From Lachnospiraceae bacterium (GTDB taxonomy: Bacteria > Bacillota > Clostridia > Lachnospirales > Lachnospiraceae), in assembly GCA_017620255.1 (NCBI GenBank), contig JAFZQU010000028.1, positions 62,001 through 126,000 on the forward strand: 64,000 bases of DNA, read 5' to 3'. The position numbers and the translations under genes were made by a program. Positions 53,770-61,763 of this stretch are shown here, piece after piece; within the stretch, counting starts at the first letter, position 1, and each line of letters starts with the position of its first letter. Under the pieces are notes generated by a model. The model did not search any database. It was not told the DNA's origin and was given only the letters and a program-made list of their open reading frames with translations.

Positions 53770-54474
53770 ATGATCAAAGACAACCTGACTGTCATAGAAA
53801 ACAGGATGCGGGAAGCGATACGGAAAGGGAACCGGAATGCGGATGAGGTGCATCTGATTGCTGTCAGTAAGACGAAGCCGGTTTCGCTCATCATGGAAGC
53901 ATATGAGCAGGGTATCCGTGATTTTGGCGAAAACAAAGTACAGGAACTGGTCTCTAAATACGAAGAAATGCCCAAAGATATCCGCTGGCATATGATCGGT
54001 CACCTGCAGACCAACAAAGTGAAATATATTGTTGATAAGGCTTATCTGATACACAGTGTGGATTCCGTAAAACTTGCAAAAGAGATCAGTAAAGAAGCCT
54101 TGAAGCATCAGAAAACCTGCAATATCCTTTTGGAAGTCAACGTGGCTTCGGAAGACTCCAAATTCGGGTTTTCCTGCGCAGACGTTTGTCCTGCTATAGA
54201 AGAGATCGCAAAACTACCCGGGATTTCCGTTAAGGGCCTTATGACCGTCGCTCCTTATGTGGATGATCCCGAAGAAAACAGAGCTGTTTTTTTGAAATTA
54301 AAACAATTATCTGTTGACATAACAAAGAAAAACATTGATAATGTATCTATGGATATATTGTCCATGGGTATGTCCGGCGATTTTGAAGTCGCCATAGAAG
54401 AAGGGGCTAATTACATACGCGTGGGTACATCCATATTCGGTGAGAGGAATTACAGTATAAATAAGGAGAGTTGA
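53770..54474 (+). CDS. YggS family PLP homeostasis protein
   Basis: A 234-residue PLP-binding protein (YggS/PROSC/YlmE). The PLP lysine is in LIAVSKTKPVSLI near residue 37; FGENKVQEL and the ending MSMGMSGDFEVAIEEGANYIRVGTSIFG are hallmarks. It buffers pyridoxal phosphate and affects amino-acid pools. TTGGAGG precedes the ATG. It lies one base before sepF; in Bacillus the same pair is ylmE-ylmF. Confidence 0.95.
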   Translation: MIKDNLTVIENRMREAIRKGNRNADEVHLIAVSKTKPVSLIMEAYEQGIRDFGENKVQELVSKYEEMPKDIRWHMIGHLQTNKVKYIVDKAYLIHSVDSVKLAKEISKEALKHQKTCNILLEVNVASEDSKFGFSCADVCPAIEEIAKLPGISVKGLMTVAPYVDDPEENRAVFLKLKQLSVDITKKNIDNVSMDILSMGMSGDFEVAIEEGANYIRVGTSIFGERNYSINKES

Positions 54475-54475
54475 T

Positions 54476-55009
54476 ATGGCTTTTTTAGACAAGATCCTAA
54501 ATTCCATGAAGTATAATGACGATGATGATTATGATGATGATTACTATGATGAAGAAGATGATTATGATCAGCGTCCGTCCAGAGGAAGTGTAAGATCGAT
54601 CCGTACAGCCACGATGAACGATGAGGATGATCTTGACAGCGGAAGAAATGCAAGAGCAGCGGCTAAGCAGTCTGTTCCCACAACGCCGAGAACCGGTACG
54701 ACCAGAAGGACCGCAAACGGCATGGAAGTATGTGTGATCAAGCCGACCACCGTAAATGATGCAAGGGAGATCACGGAAACGCTTCTTTCAAACCGCACCG
54801 TAGTGTTGAACATGGAAGGACTGGATGTGGATATCGCGCAGCGTATCATTGATTTTACTTCCGGATCCACATTTGCAATGGGCGGGAACCTGCAGAAGAT
54901 CTCACATTACATTTTTATCATAACACCTAAAAGTGTTGATATTTCAGGTGATTTTCAGGAAATTCTATCCGGCGCATTCGATGTTCCGGCACTGAACAAC
55001 CGTTTCTAG
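54476..55009 (+). CDS. sepF: Cell division protein SepF
   Basis: A 177-residue SepF. A short membrane-binding amphipathic start (AFLDKILNSMKY) is followed by a strikingly Asp/Tyr-rich linker (residues about 14-35) and then the ring-forming domain with VCVIKPTTVNDAREITETLLSNRTVVLNMEGLDVDIAQRIIDFTSGSTFAMGGNLQKIS. SepF anchors and bundles FtsZ. AAGGAG precedes the ATG. ylmG, ylmH and divIVA, its neighbours in Bacillus, are missing here; a terminator follows. Confidence 0.96.
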   Translation: MAFLDKILNSMKYNDDDDYDDDYYDEEDDYDQRPSRGSVRSIRTATMNDEDDLDSGRNARAAAKQSVPTTPRTGTTRRTANGMEVCVIKPTTVNDAREITETLLSNRTVVLNMEGLDVDIAQRIIDFTSGSTFAMGGNLQKISHYIFIITPKSVDISGDFQEILSGAFDVPALNNRF

Positions 55010-55015
55010 GATCAT

Positions 55016-55045
55016 AACTCCCTGCCGCATGACAGGGAGTTTTTT
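55016..55045 (+). terminator. Intrinsic terminator after sepF
   Basis: AACTCCCTG and CAGGGAGTT form a 9-base stem with an 8-base loop, followed by T residues. Confidence 0.9.
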
Positions 55046-55075
55046 CCGTCAATTCCCAGGATATAGGAGTTATGG

Positions 55076-55612
55076 ATGAAGAAGTTTTCACGCCACCTGT
55101 TGGAAGTGGCTGTTATTGTTTTACTGATCTTATTTGACCGTTTCACAAAGATCCGTGCCCAGCAGTTCTTACGCGGCACGGACGGGATCGAACTCATCAA
55201 AGGAGTTCTGAAACTGTATTATCTGCCAAACGGCAACACCGGTGCTGCATTCGGCATGTTTAAGGGGCAGTTGTGGCTGTTTGTCTTTGTTACGGTTCTG
55301 GTATGTGCCGTTTTATTCTATATTCTGATAAAACTGCCTTATGTGAAACCTTACAGGATACTGCATATCATATTATGCTGTATCATAGCAGGCGGGATCG
55401 GCAATCTGATCGACCGTCTGATGAATGGCTCTGTGGTTGATTTTATCTACTTTTACCTGATCAATTTCCCGATCTTTAATGTGGCTGACTGCTATGTGAC
55501 CGTATCTACCGTGATCCTGGCGATACTGATGCTGTTTGTATACAGGGAAGCTGATTTTAAGGCATTGGAAGAGTTACTGGTCCCTGAACGGTTCAAAAAA
55601 GGCAAAAAATAA
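55076..55612 (+). CDS. lspA: Lipoprotein signal peptidase
   Basis: A 178-residue LspA with four membrane helices. It removes the signal peptide of prolipoproteins. The two catalytic aspartates are in IGNLIDRLMNGSVVDFIYF and FNVADCYV, both intact. The N-terminal DRFTK is also conserved. ATAGGAG precedes the ATG. It lies between the sepF terminator and rluD, the common lspA-rluD pairing. Confidence 0.95.
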   Translation: MKKFSRHLLEVAVIVLLILFDRFTKIRAQQFLRGTDGIELIKGVLKLYYLPNGNTGAAFGMFKGQLWLFVFVTVLVCAVLFYILIKLPYVKPYRILHIILCCIIAGGIGNLIDRLMNGSVVDFIYFYLINFPIFNVADCYVTVSTVILAILMLFVYREADFKALEELLVPERFKKGKK

Positions 55613-55617
55613 AAAGA

Positions 55618-56529
55618 ATGAAGTACACATTTTCCGTATCCGATGAACAAAACCAGGACAGGATCGATAAGTGCATCAGTGCATATTATGAGGATCTGTC
55701 CCGTTCTTATGTGCAGCGCCTGATCGAAGAGGGCGCTGTCTTATGTAATGACAGTCCGTGCAAATCCAACAAAAAAGTTTCGTCCGGTGACCGTATCACC
55801 ATTGATGTGCCGGAATCCGTTATTCCCCCGATCGAACCCGAAGATATCCCGCTTGACATCCTCTATGAAGATGAGGATGTGATCGTTGTGAACAAGCCGA
55901 AAGGTATGGTCGTGCATCCCGCAGCCGGGCATTACAGCGGCACAATGGTCAATGCACTGTTATATCATTGCAAGGATCTGTCCGGCATTAACGGCGTCCT
56001 GCGCCCCGGGATCGTGCACCGGATCGACATGGATACGACCGGGTCCGTGATCGCCTGCAAGAATGACGCGGCACATAAAGAGATCGCAAAGCAGCTGAAA
56101 GAGCATTCGATCAACAGGAATTATCTGGCGCTTGTCCACGGGAATATAGAAGAGGAGAGTGGCACTGTCCATGCGCCGATCGGCAGGAGTGAGCGGGACC
56201 GTAAGAAAATGGCCGTCAATGTAAGGAACGGAAAGGACGCCATCACGCATTATCAGGTTGTGGAACGTTTTCAGGGATATACGCTGATAGATTGTAAGCT
56301 CGAAACCGGAAGAACACATCAGATCCGCGTCCATATGGCCTCCATTCATCATCCGGTCGTGGGAGATAAGGTCTATTGTACGCAGAAACCGCCCTGTAAA
56401 CTGGAAGGGCAGGCACTGCATGCTTATCTTTTAGGATTTAAGCATCCGAAAACCGGGGAATACATTGAGATCAAAGCCCCGATGCCTTCGTATTTCACGG
56501 AATTTTTATCCACATTAAAATCTTTTTAA
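55618..56529 (+). CDS. RluA family pseudouridine synthase (RluD-like)
   Basis: A 303-residue synthase with an N-terminal S4 domain (DRIDKCISAYYEDLSRSYVQRLIEEGAVLCND) and a catalytic domain. The catalytic Asp is in IVHRIDMDTTGSV, and NKPKGMVVHPAAGHYSGTMVNALLYH and GRTHQIRVHM are family motifs. Position after lspA and the motif set match RluD (YlyB in Bacillus), which modifies the 23S rRNA helix 69 region. Confidence 0.93.
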   Translation: MKYTFSVSDEQNQDRIDKCISAYYEDLSRSYVQRLIEEGAVLCNDSPCKSNKKVSSGDRITIDVPESVIPPIEPEDIPLDILYEDEDVIVVNKPKGMVVHPAAGHYSGTMVNALLYHCKDLSGINGVLRPGIVHRIDMDTTGSVIACKNDAAHKEIAKQLKEHSINRNYLALVHGNIEEESGTVHAPIGRSERDRKKMAVNVRNGKDAITHYQVVERFQGYTLIDCKLETGRTHQIRVHMASIHHPVVGDKVYCTQKPPCKLEGQALHAYLLGFKHPKTGEYIEIKAPMPSYFTEFLSTLKSF

Positions 56530-56577
56530 TCATATATAAATGTTGTATAATAAATATATGATAAAGGAGGGCAAGGC

Positions 56578-57207
56578 ATGAATACGATCATCACCATCGG
56601 AAGACAATTCGGAAGTGCCGGACATGAGATCGGCGCGATGCTTGCCGAGCGTCTGAACATTCCCTGTTATGATAAGGAACTGCTGAAGAGGGCAGCAAAA
56701 GAGAGCGGCCTTTGTACGGAACTGTTCGAGAACCATGATGAACGGCCGACATCCAGTTTTTTATATAATCTGGTCATGGATACTTATTCCTTCGGTTATT
56801 CGACATCCACCTATGTGGATATGCCGATCAGTCATAAGGTATTTCTGGCACAGTTCGATGCGATCAAAAAAGTGGCATCCGAAGGACCGTGTGTGATCAT
56901 AGGAAGATGTGCGGATTATGCACTGAATGAATATAAAAACTGTATCCATATCTTTATTCATGCCGAACTCGAAGACCGTATACAGCGTGTCATGAAGAAA
57001 TATGATCTGTCCTATGAGAAAGCAAAAGACATGATCGTGAAAAAAGACAAGCAGCGCAGTAATTATTATAATTATTTCTCCTCGAAAAAGTGGGGAAAAG
57101 CTGACAGTTATCATCTCTGCGTGGACAGCAGCGTCCTCGGGGAAGAAGGAACCGTGGAACTGATCATGCAGTTTATCCAGGATTTTGAAAAGAGAAACCA
57201 TTCATGA
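56578..57207 (+). CDS. Cytidylate kinase-like family protein
   Basis: A 209-residue P-loop kinase-like protein. It begins MNTIITIGRQFGSAGHEIGAMLAERL, where GRQFGSAGHEIG is the loop form typical of this family, in place of a canonical GKGT. DKELLKRAAKESG and VIIGRCADYAL follow. Members are common in Clostridia and distinct from true Cmk; substrate unknown. AAAGGAGGG precedes the ATG, and a TATAAT at 56546 may be its -10 box with a poor -35. Confidence 0.9.
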   Translation: MNTIITIGRQFGSAGHEIGAMLAERLNIPCYDKELLKRAAKESGLCTELFENHDERPTSSFLYNLVMDTYSFGYSTSTYVDMPISHKVFLAQFDAIKKVASEGPCVIIGRCADYALNEYKNCIHIFIHAELEDRIQRVMKKYDLSYEKAKDMIVKKDKQRSNYYNYFSSKKWGKADSYHLCVDSSVLGEEGTVELIMQFIQDFEKRNHS

Positions 57208-58484
57208 AGAACTTTCAAAGAAGATATTTACATATCGGTCTGACCATCTTTCTGTCTTTGAGTGCAGTCATCCTGTTTTATTATCTGATCTTTTACGGCG
57301 AGAATTTTTCGCAGGTTAAAAGTAAAGCGGTCAGTATACTTTTGCCGATCATTGACGGTGTCGTGATCGCCTATATCCTGAGTCCGCTTCAGGATATCCT
57401 GGAGAAGAAGATCATTGCGCCGCTGATCGGTAAGATTCCGAACAAAAAGAACAAAAGCAGAAAAAAAGTGGTCCGTGCACTTGCAACCACGCTTACGATC
57501 CTTCTTTTCCTGATCGTGATCGCAGTCGTATTGCTGCTGATCATCCCGCAGGTTCTCGGAAGCCTGGAGATCATCATCAGCAGAGTGCCGCTCTATATGG
57601 ACAAGATGGACAAATGGATCCGCGATTTTCTGGATGAATACCAGGATATCTCTGACATTGTCGACAATTACTGGCCGCAGGTCGAGTCGTGGCTGCAGAC
57701 ACAGTTCCTGCCAAATACAAGTTCCCTGATCTCCAAGATCTCTTCAGGCGTTGTGGGATCCGTTGTTTCCGTGATCTCGGTACTGTTTAAATTCATTGTC
57801 GGCATCATCCTTTCCATTTATCTGCTTTTCAGCAAGGAGACTTTCTGTGCGCAGGCCAAGAAGATCGCCTATGCACTGATGAAAGAGGAGAGTGCCAATA
57901 ATCTGATCAATAATATGCGCTATGCGAATAAGATCTTTGGCGGATTTATCACCGGGAAGCTTTTGGATTCCCTGATCATCGGTATTTTATGCTTTATCGG
58001 CTTAAGCATCTTAAGAGTACCGTACAGTCTGTTTATCAGCGTGCTGGTAGGTGTTACGAATGTGATACCGTATTTCGGACCGTTCCTGGGCGCGATCCCG
58101 TCGGCTCTGATCCTTTTAATGATCAATCCGATGAAATGTCTGGTGTTCCTGATCTTTGTGCTGATCCTGCAGCAATTTGACGGAAACGTCATCGGACCGA
58201 AGATCCTGGGAGATTCCACAGGCTTATCCGGATTCTGGGTCATTTTTGCGATCACGATCTTTGGAGGTCTGTTCGGTGTATTCGGTATGTTTATCGGTGT
58301 ACCGTTATTTGCGGTATTGTATGCCGCGATCAAGACCTTCGTTTCAAAGCGTCTGGTCAAAAAAGACATGCCGCCGGATACAAAGTACTATATCGATTAT
58401 GATTTTCATACCGATACGGCTGATTCGAACACCGGCACGGAGATCAAATTCTCGAGGAAGCGCTTCGAGAAAGATGAGGATTGA
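57204..58484 (+). CDS. AI-2E family transporter (permease)
   Basis: A 426-residue polytopic protein of the AI-2E (UPF0118/YtvI-PerM) family with seven or eight membrane helices. Family stretches are IIDGVVIAYILSPL near residue 50, GGFITGKLLDSLIIGILCFIGL near 250, and the GVTNVIPYFGPFLGAIPSALILL region near 285. Substrates vary; some members are sodium/proton antiporters, so the AI-2 name should not be taken literally. It overlaps the kinase-like gene as ATGA. A structured intergenic region follows. Confidence 0.92.
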   Translation: MKNFQRRYLHIGLTIFLSLSAVILFYYLIFYGENFSQVKSKAVSILLPIIDGVVIAYILSPLQDILEKKIIAPLIGKIPNKKNKSRKKVVRALATTLTILLFLIVIAVVLLLIIPQVLGSLEIIISRVPLYMDKMDKWIRDFLDEYQDISDIVDNYWPQVESWLQTQFLPNTSSLISKISSGVVGSVVSVISVLFKFIVGIILSIYLLFSKETFCAQAKKIAYALMKEESANNLINNMRYANKIFGGFITGKLLDSLIIGILCFIGLSILRVPYSLFISVLVGVTNVIPYFGPFLGAIPSALILLMINPMKCLVFLIFVLILQQFDGNVIGPKILGDSTGLSGFWVIFAITIFGGLFGVFGMFIGVPLFAVLYAAIKTFVSKRLVKKDMPPDTKYYIDYDFHTDTADSNTGTEIKFSRKRFEKDED

Positions 58485-58503
58485 ACCTCCTGGAATCGAT
58501 ATG

Positions 58504-58569
58504 CATCTATTCGCAAAAGACAACTTTAACGAATAGATGGTATCCGAAAAACCGGATATCATCTATTCG
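58504..58569 (+). promoter_or_regulatory. Mutually exclusive hairpins before the ttcA-like gene
   Basis: Three related segments alternate in direction: CATCTATTCG at 58504-58513, its complement at 58530-58539, and CATCTATTCG again at 58560-58569. Segment 2 can pair with 1 (10 bases, loop 16) or, extended, with 3 (17 bases with one G-T pair, loop 6 of 58547-58552). No T run follows the second hairpin. The layout is like an attenuator or riboswitch expression platform, or a processing hairpin. Confidence 0.55.
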
Positions 58570-58610
58570 TTCCATATCAGGCATTTACAAGGAAATAAAG
58601 GATTTCTCCC

Positions 58611-59339
58611 ATGGAATTAAAGCGTTTGCTTTCTTATACGCGTAAAGCTGTTGATGACTATCATCTCATAGATCCCGGTGACAAAATTGCTGTCGGTATT
58701 TCCGGCGGCAAGGATTCCCTGACGTTGTTATACGCTCTGCACGGCCTGAATCGTTTTTATCCAAATCCTTTTGATCTGATCGCCGTCAGCGTCGATCTTG
58801 GATTTGAGGCGGCTGATTTTACTCCTGTACAGGATCTGTGTGCCAAACTGGATATTCCTTACCATATTATTCATACAAACATCGCCAGGATCGTTTTTGA
58901 GGACCGTAAGGAGGACAATCCCTGCAGTTTATGTGCGAAAATGCGAAAGGGAGCCCTGAACGAAGCTGTCAAGGAACTTGGCTGTAATAAGGTGGCCTAT
59001 GCGCATCATAAGGATGATGTCGTGGAAACCCTGTTATTATCCATGATCTTTGAAGGCCGTTTTCATACGTTTAAGCCGTTAACTTATCTGGACCGCATGC
59101 AGTTACATGTGATCCGGCCGCTTATATATGTTGAGGAAGCCGATGTCATCGGTTTTAAGAATAAAATGGAACTTCCGGTCATGAAAAGTCCGTGTCCGGC
59201 AGACGGATATACGAAACGAGAATATGCCAAGGAACTGCTTCAAACAATGAACAGGGACCATCCGGGCACCAAAGAACGGCTTTTTACGGCGATCGAGAAC
59301 CAGTTATACAGAACAAATGCGCTGGATAATGATAAATAA
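58611..59339 (+). CDS. TtcA-like PP-loop tRNA thiolation protein
   Basis: A 242-residue adenylating PP-loop ATPase of the TtcA/TtuA-like group. The P-loop SGGKDSLTLLYAL lies near residue 31. The CxxC pair is in NPCSLCAKMRKG near 105, and a third cysteine in KSPCPADG near 195, the pattern used for an Fe-S cluster. HHKDDVVETLLLSM is also typical. It is expected to thiolate cytidine 32 or another tRNA position, though ProteINS of this group in Clostridia are not all tested. A structured RNA region lies upstream. Confidence 0.88.
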   Translation: MELKRLLSYTRKAVDDYHLIDPGDKIAVGISGGKDSLTLLYALHGLNRFYPNPFDLIAVSVDLGFEAADFTPVQDLCAKLDIPYHIIHTNIARIVFEDRKEDNPCSLCAKMRKGALNEAVKELGCNKVAYAHHKDDVVETLLLSMIFEGRFHTFKPLTYLDRMQLHVIRPLIYVEEADVIGFKNKMELPVMKSPCPADGYTKREYAKELLQTMNRDHPGTKERLFTAIENQLYRTNALDNDK

Positions 59340-59377
59340 ACGATAAATCAGGTATTAAGTGGGGAAAATAAGGGAAA

Positions 59378-60442
59378 ATGGCGGTCAATCAGGAAAATCT
59401 GAACTATCATGATAAGGTAAATATAGACAACACATTAAGACTTCGGGAGATCACTGCTACTCTCCCCTCTTTTTGCCGTGAATTCTTTCTCGGGATCAAA
59501 GACACGACCAGTACGCGGACAAGGCTTGCTTATGCCTATGATCTGCGTATTTTCTTTGAATATCTGCATGAAAACAATCCTGTGTTGAAGAATAAAGAGA
59601 TCACCGATTTTGAGATCGGGATCCTTGAAATGATCAAACCCATCGATATTATCGAATATCTTGATTATCTGACATATTACGAAAAAGAGAATGAGGCGAT
59701 CACCAATGACGAACGCGGAAAACAACGCAAACTGGCTTCTCTCCGCAGTATGTACAACTTCTTTTTCCGCAATGAAATGATCGAAAAGAACCCGGCGGCG
59801 CTCGTACAGATGCCCAAACTTCACGAAAAAGAGATCATTCGTCTCGATGCGGATGAAGTCGCGATGCTGCTCGATCATATCGAACAGGGCGAAAATATGA
59901 CCAAACAGCAGGCCGCCTTTCATAAGAAAACCAAAGTGAGGGATCTTGCGCTGATCACGCTGTTACTCGGTACCGGGATCCGTGTATCGGAATGTGTCGG
60001 TCTTGATATAAAAGACGTAGATTTTAAGAATAACGGTATCCTGATCCGCAGAAAAGGCGGTTATGAGGCTGTTGTATACTTCGGGGATGAAGTATGTAAC
60101 GCGCTGGAACTGTATCTGGAGGAACGCGGAAAGATCATTCCGGAATCCGGACATGAGGATGCTTTGTTCTTATCCCTGCAAAATAAAAGGATTTCCGTCC
60201 GTGCCGTTGAAAAACTGGTAAAAAAATATGCACAGGCTGTTACATCCTTAAAAAAGATCACGCCGCACAAACTGCGCAGTACCTATGGTACGAGTCTGTA
60301 TCGTGAAACAGGGGATATTTACCTTGTCGCGGATGTCCTTGGACATAAAGACGTTAATACAACGAAAAAGCATTATGCCGCCCAGGATGATGAAAGAAGG
60401 CGGCAGGCAGCAAATGTTGTGAAATTGAGGGAAGGATCCTGA
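59378..60442 (+). CDS. Tyrosine recombinase (XerC/XerD-like)
   Basis: A 354-residue site-specific recombinase. The core-binding domain covers about 25-150; the catalytic domain has Arg in TGIRVSE (near 202), HKLR near 290, HKDV near 322, and the nucleophilic Tyr in KKHYA near 333. The N-terminus has an extra 20 residues. No att sites, excisionase or cargo genes are near, and the surroundings are housekeeping genes, so a chromosomal Xer role is more likely than an integrase. The stop is six bases from the end of the convergent LysM gene. Confidence 0.88.
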   Translation: MAVNQENLNYHDKVNIDNTLRLREITATLPSFCREFFLGIKDTTSTRTRLAYAYDLRIFFEYLHENNPVLKNKEITDFEIGILEMIKPIDIIEYLDYLTYYEKENEAITNDERGKQRKLASLRSMYNFFFRNEMIEKNPAALVQMPKLHEKEIIRLDADEVAMLLDHIEQGENMTKQQAAFHKKTKVRDLALITLLLGTGIRVSECVGLDIKDVDFKNNGILIRRKGGYEAVVYFGDEVCNALELYLEERGKIIPESGHEDALFLSLQNKRISVRAVEKLVKKYAQAVTSLKKITPHKLRSTYGTSLYRETGDIYLVADVLGHKDVNTTKKHYAAQDDERRRQAANVVKLREGS

Positions 60443-60448
60443 ACCTGA

Positions 60449-60805
60449 TCATTCCGCTTCGGGGTAATAAGGGATGATCAGATGGTTGCCGGGGATCAGT
60501 TTTGCATCCGGATCCATGTGGTTCATAAAAGCAACTTCCTTCACATATGACGCGGTATCGGCATATTCGGGGGTCATATAGGTTGTGGAAATAGAATATA
60601 GGGAATCTCCTGCATAAATGGTAATACTCCGATACTGTTTCACACGTTCCGGTTCGTTGTTCTTGGCATATGCATAGGCATGAACGGAAAACAGACCGAT
60701 GATCAGGGCAAGAAGGAAAAGTGCCAGTATCAGCAACAGCTTCGCCTGTCTTGCTTTCTTCTTCATCTCTCTTCTGCTTGTGTACTCTCTGTACCCTGCA
60801 TCCAT
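60449..60805 (-). CDS. LysM protein divergent from lexA, YneA-like SOS division inhibitor
   Basis: A 118-residue protein: a basic cytoplasmic tail (REMKKKARQAK), one membrane helix near 22-46, and a C-terminal LysM domain starting ITIYAGDSLYSIS. Size, topology and position next to lexA in the opposite direction match YneA of Bacillus, which blocks division during the SOS response. GAGGGAGGGG lies before the ATG at 60805. Transcription starts from a consensus promoter overlapping LexA boxes. The function is inferred from this layout, since LysM sequences alone are not specific. Confidence 0.82.
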   Translation of the reverse strand: MDAGYREYTSRREMKKKARQAKLLLILALFLLALIIGLFSVHAYAYAKNNEPERVKQYRSITIYAGDSLYSISTTYMTPEYADTASYVKEVAFMNHMDPDAKLIPGNHLIIPYYPEAE

Positions 60806-60870
60806 TTTTTGAACCCCTCCCTCTCATCTGACAACCGGTGCGAAGATCTGCACCGTATAGAGCAATAATG

Positions 60871-60884
60871 TGAACACTTGTTCT
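60871..60884. promoter_or_regulatory. LexA box 1 (perfect GAAC-N4-GTTC)
   Basis: TGAACACTTGTTCT has both perfect half sites GAAC and GTTC at 4-base spacing, as in the Gram-positive SOS box CGAACATATGTTCG. It lies just downstream of the -10 box of the LysM gene. Confidence 0.85.
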
Positions 60885-60893
60885 GTTATTTGT

Positions 60894-60922
60894 ATTATAT
60901 CGAACATACATTCGTATGTCAA
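60894..60922 (-). promoter_or_regulatory. Consensus promoter of the LysM gene
   Basis: On the minus strand, perfect TTGACA (60922-60917) and perfect TATAAT (60899-60894) are 17 bases apart. LexA box 2 fills the spacer, so LexA binding would directly block polymerase. Confidence 0.88.
60901..60914. promoter_or_regulatory. LexA box 2
   Basis: CGAACATACATTCG: one half site is perfect and the other differs by one base (ATTC for GTTC). It sits between the -35 and -10 boxes of the LysM gene. Confidence 0.75.
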
Positions 60923-60931
60923 CACTTTTTT

Positions 60932-60945
60932 CGAACATATTTTCT
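60932..60945. promoter_or_regulatory. LexA box 3 (weaker)
   Basis: CGAACATATTTTCT: perfect left half site, right half with one mismatch (TTTC). It lies upstream of both promoters. Confidence 0.55.
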
Positions 60946-60962
60946 GTTTTCCAAATGTTTGT

Positions 60963-60991
60963 TTGCTTTTTTCGAACATTTGTGTTAGGAT
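60963..60991 (+). promoter_or_regulatory. Probable lexA promoter
   Basis: TTGCTT and TAGGAT at 17-base spacing, about 80 bases before lexA. LexA box 4 overlaps the spacer and the -10 box, as expected for autoregulation. Confidence 0.55.
60973..60986. promoter_or_regulatory. LexA box 4
   Basis: CGAACATTTGTGTT: perfect left half site; the right half GTGT departs from GTTC at its last two positions. It is placed over the predicted lexA promoter. Confidence 0.55.
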
Positions 60992-61073
60992 GGATGCATA
61001 AGAGATAGTATTCTCAAAGTAAACGGTCGTGTTTCGGACACTTCTGTCCGATCTGACATGAAGGAGGTTTGGA

Positions 61074-61688
61074 ATGGGTTTTGGTAAGATTTCTTCTAAA
61101 CAGCAGGAAATTCTTGAATATATCAAGGAGGAGATCCTGAAAAAGGGATATCCTCCGACAGTACGTGATATTTGTGAAGCGGTACATTTAAGCTCCACTT
61201 CTTCCGTTCATTCGCATCTGGCCACGCTTGAGAAGAACGGTTATATCCGCCGTGATCCCACCAAGCCGCGTGCGATCGAGATCATTGATGACAGTTTTCA
61301 ACTTGTTCGTCATGAAATGACCAGTATTCCGGTGGTCGGAACCGTTGCCGCAGGCACGCCGATCTTAGCACAGCAGAATATTGACAGTTATTTCCCGCTT
61401 CCCGTGGAATATACACCGAATGCGCCTTCGTTTATCCTGAAGGTAAAGGGCGACAGCATGATCAACGCCGGTATCTTTGACGGGGACATGATCTTTGTCG
61501 AACAGTGCAATACCGCAAGAAACGGCGATATCGTTGTGGCGCTTTTGGATGATTCCGCTACCGTGAAGACCTTTTATAAAGAAAACGGCCACATCCGCCT
61601 GCAGCCGGAGAATGATTCCATGGAACCGTTCATCCTGGATTCCGTCACGATCCTTGGTAAAGTATTCGGTGTGATGCGTATGTTCTGA
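61074..61688 (+). CDS. lexA: LexA repressor
   Basis: A 204-residue LexA. The N-terminal winged helix shows KQQEILEYIKEEILKKGYPPTVRDICEAVHLSSTSSVHSHLATLEKNGYI. The self-cleavage site is Ala93-Gly94 in VGTVAAGTPI; the catalytic Ser is near 128 (KGDSMINAGI) and Lys near 165 (ATVKTFYKE). It represses SOS genes until RecA stimulates cleavage. AAGGAGG precedes the ATG. Boxes in the divergent promoter region indicate autoregulation and control of the LysM gene. Confidence 0.98.
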   Translation: MGFGKISSKQQEILEYIKEEILKKGYPPTVRDICEAVHLSSTSSVHSHLATLEKNGYIRRDPTKPRAIEIIDDSFQLVRHEMTSIPVVGTVAAGTPILAQQNIDSYFPLPVEYTPNAPSFILKVKGDSMINAGIFDGDMIFVEQCNTARNGDIVVALLDDSATVKTFYKENGHIRLQPENDSMEPFILDSVTILGKVFGVMRMF

Positions 61689-61713
61689 GTTTCCGCATAG
61701 TGGATCATATAAA

Positions 61714-61746
61714 AAAAGAGATTTCGCATCTTGCGAAATCTCTTTT
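61714..61746. terminator. Bidirectional terminator between lexA and rsfS
   Basis: A 15-base perfect stem (AAAAGAGATTTCGCA and complement) with a 3-base loop, flanked by A and T runs, serving both convergent genes. Confidence 0.93.
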
Positions 61747-61763
61747 ATTCTTTATTGGATCCA

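Noticed and set aside
59378-60442. Tyrosine recombinase as sign of an integrated element
   Set aside because: Neighbours are housekeeping genes, with no tRNA, att repeats, excisionase or cargo; Xer-like recombinases of this type are common chromosomal genes.
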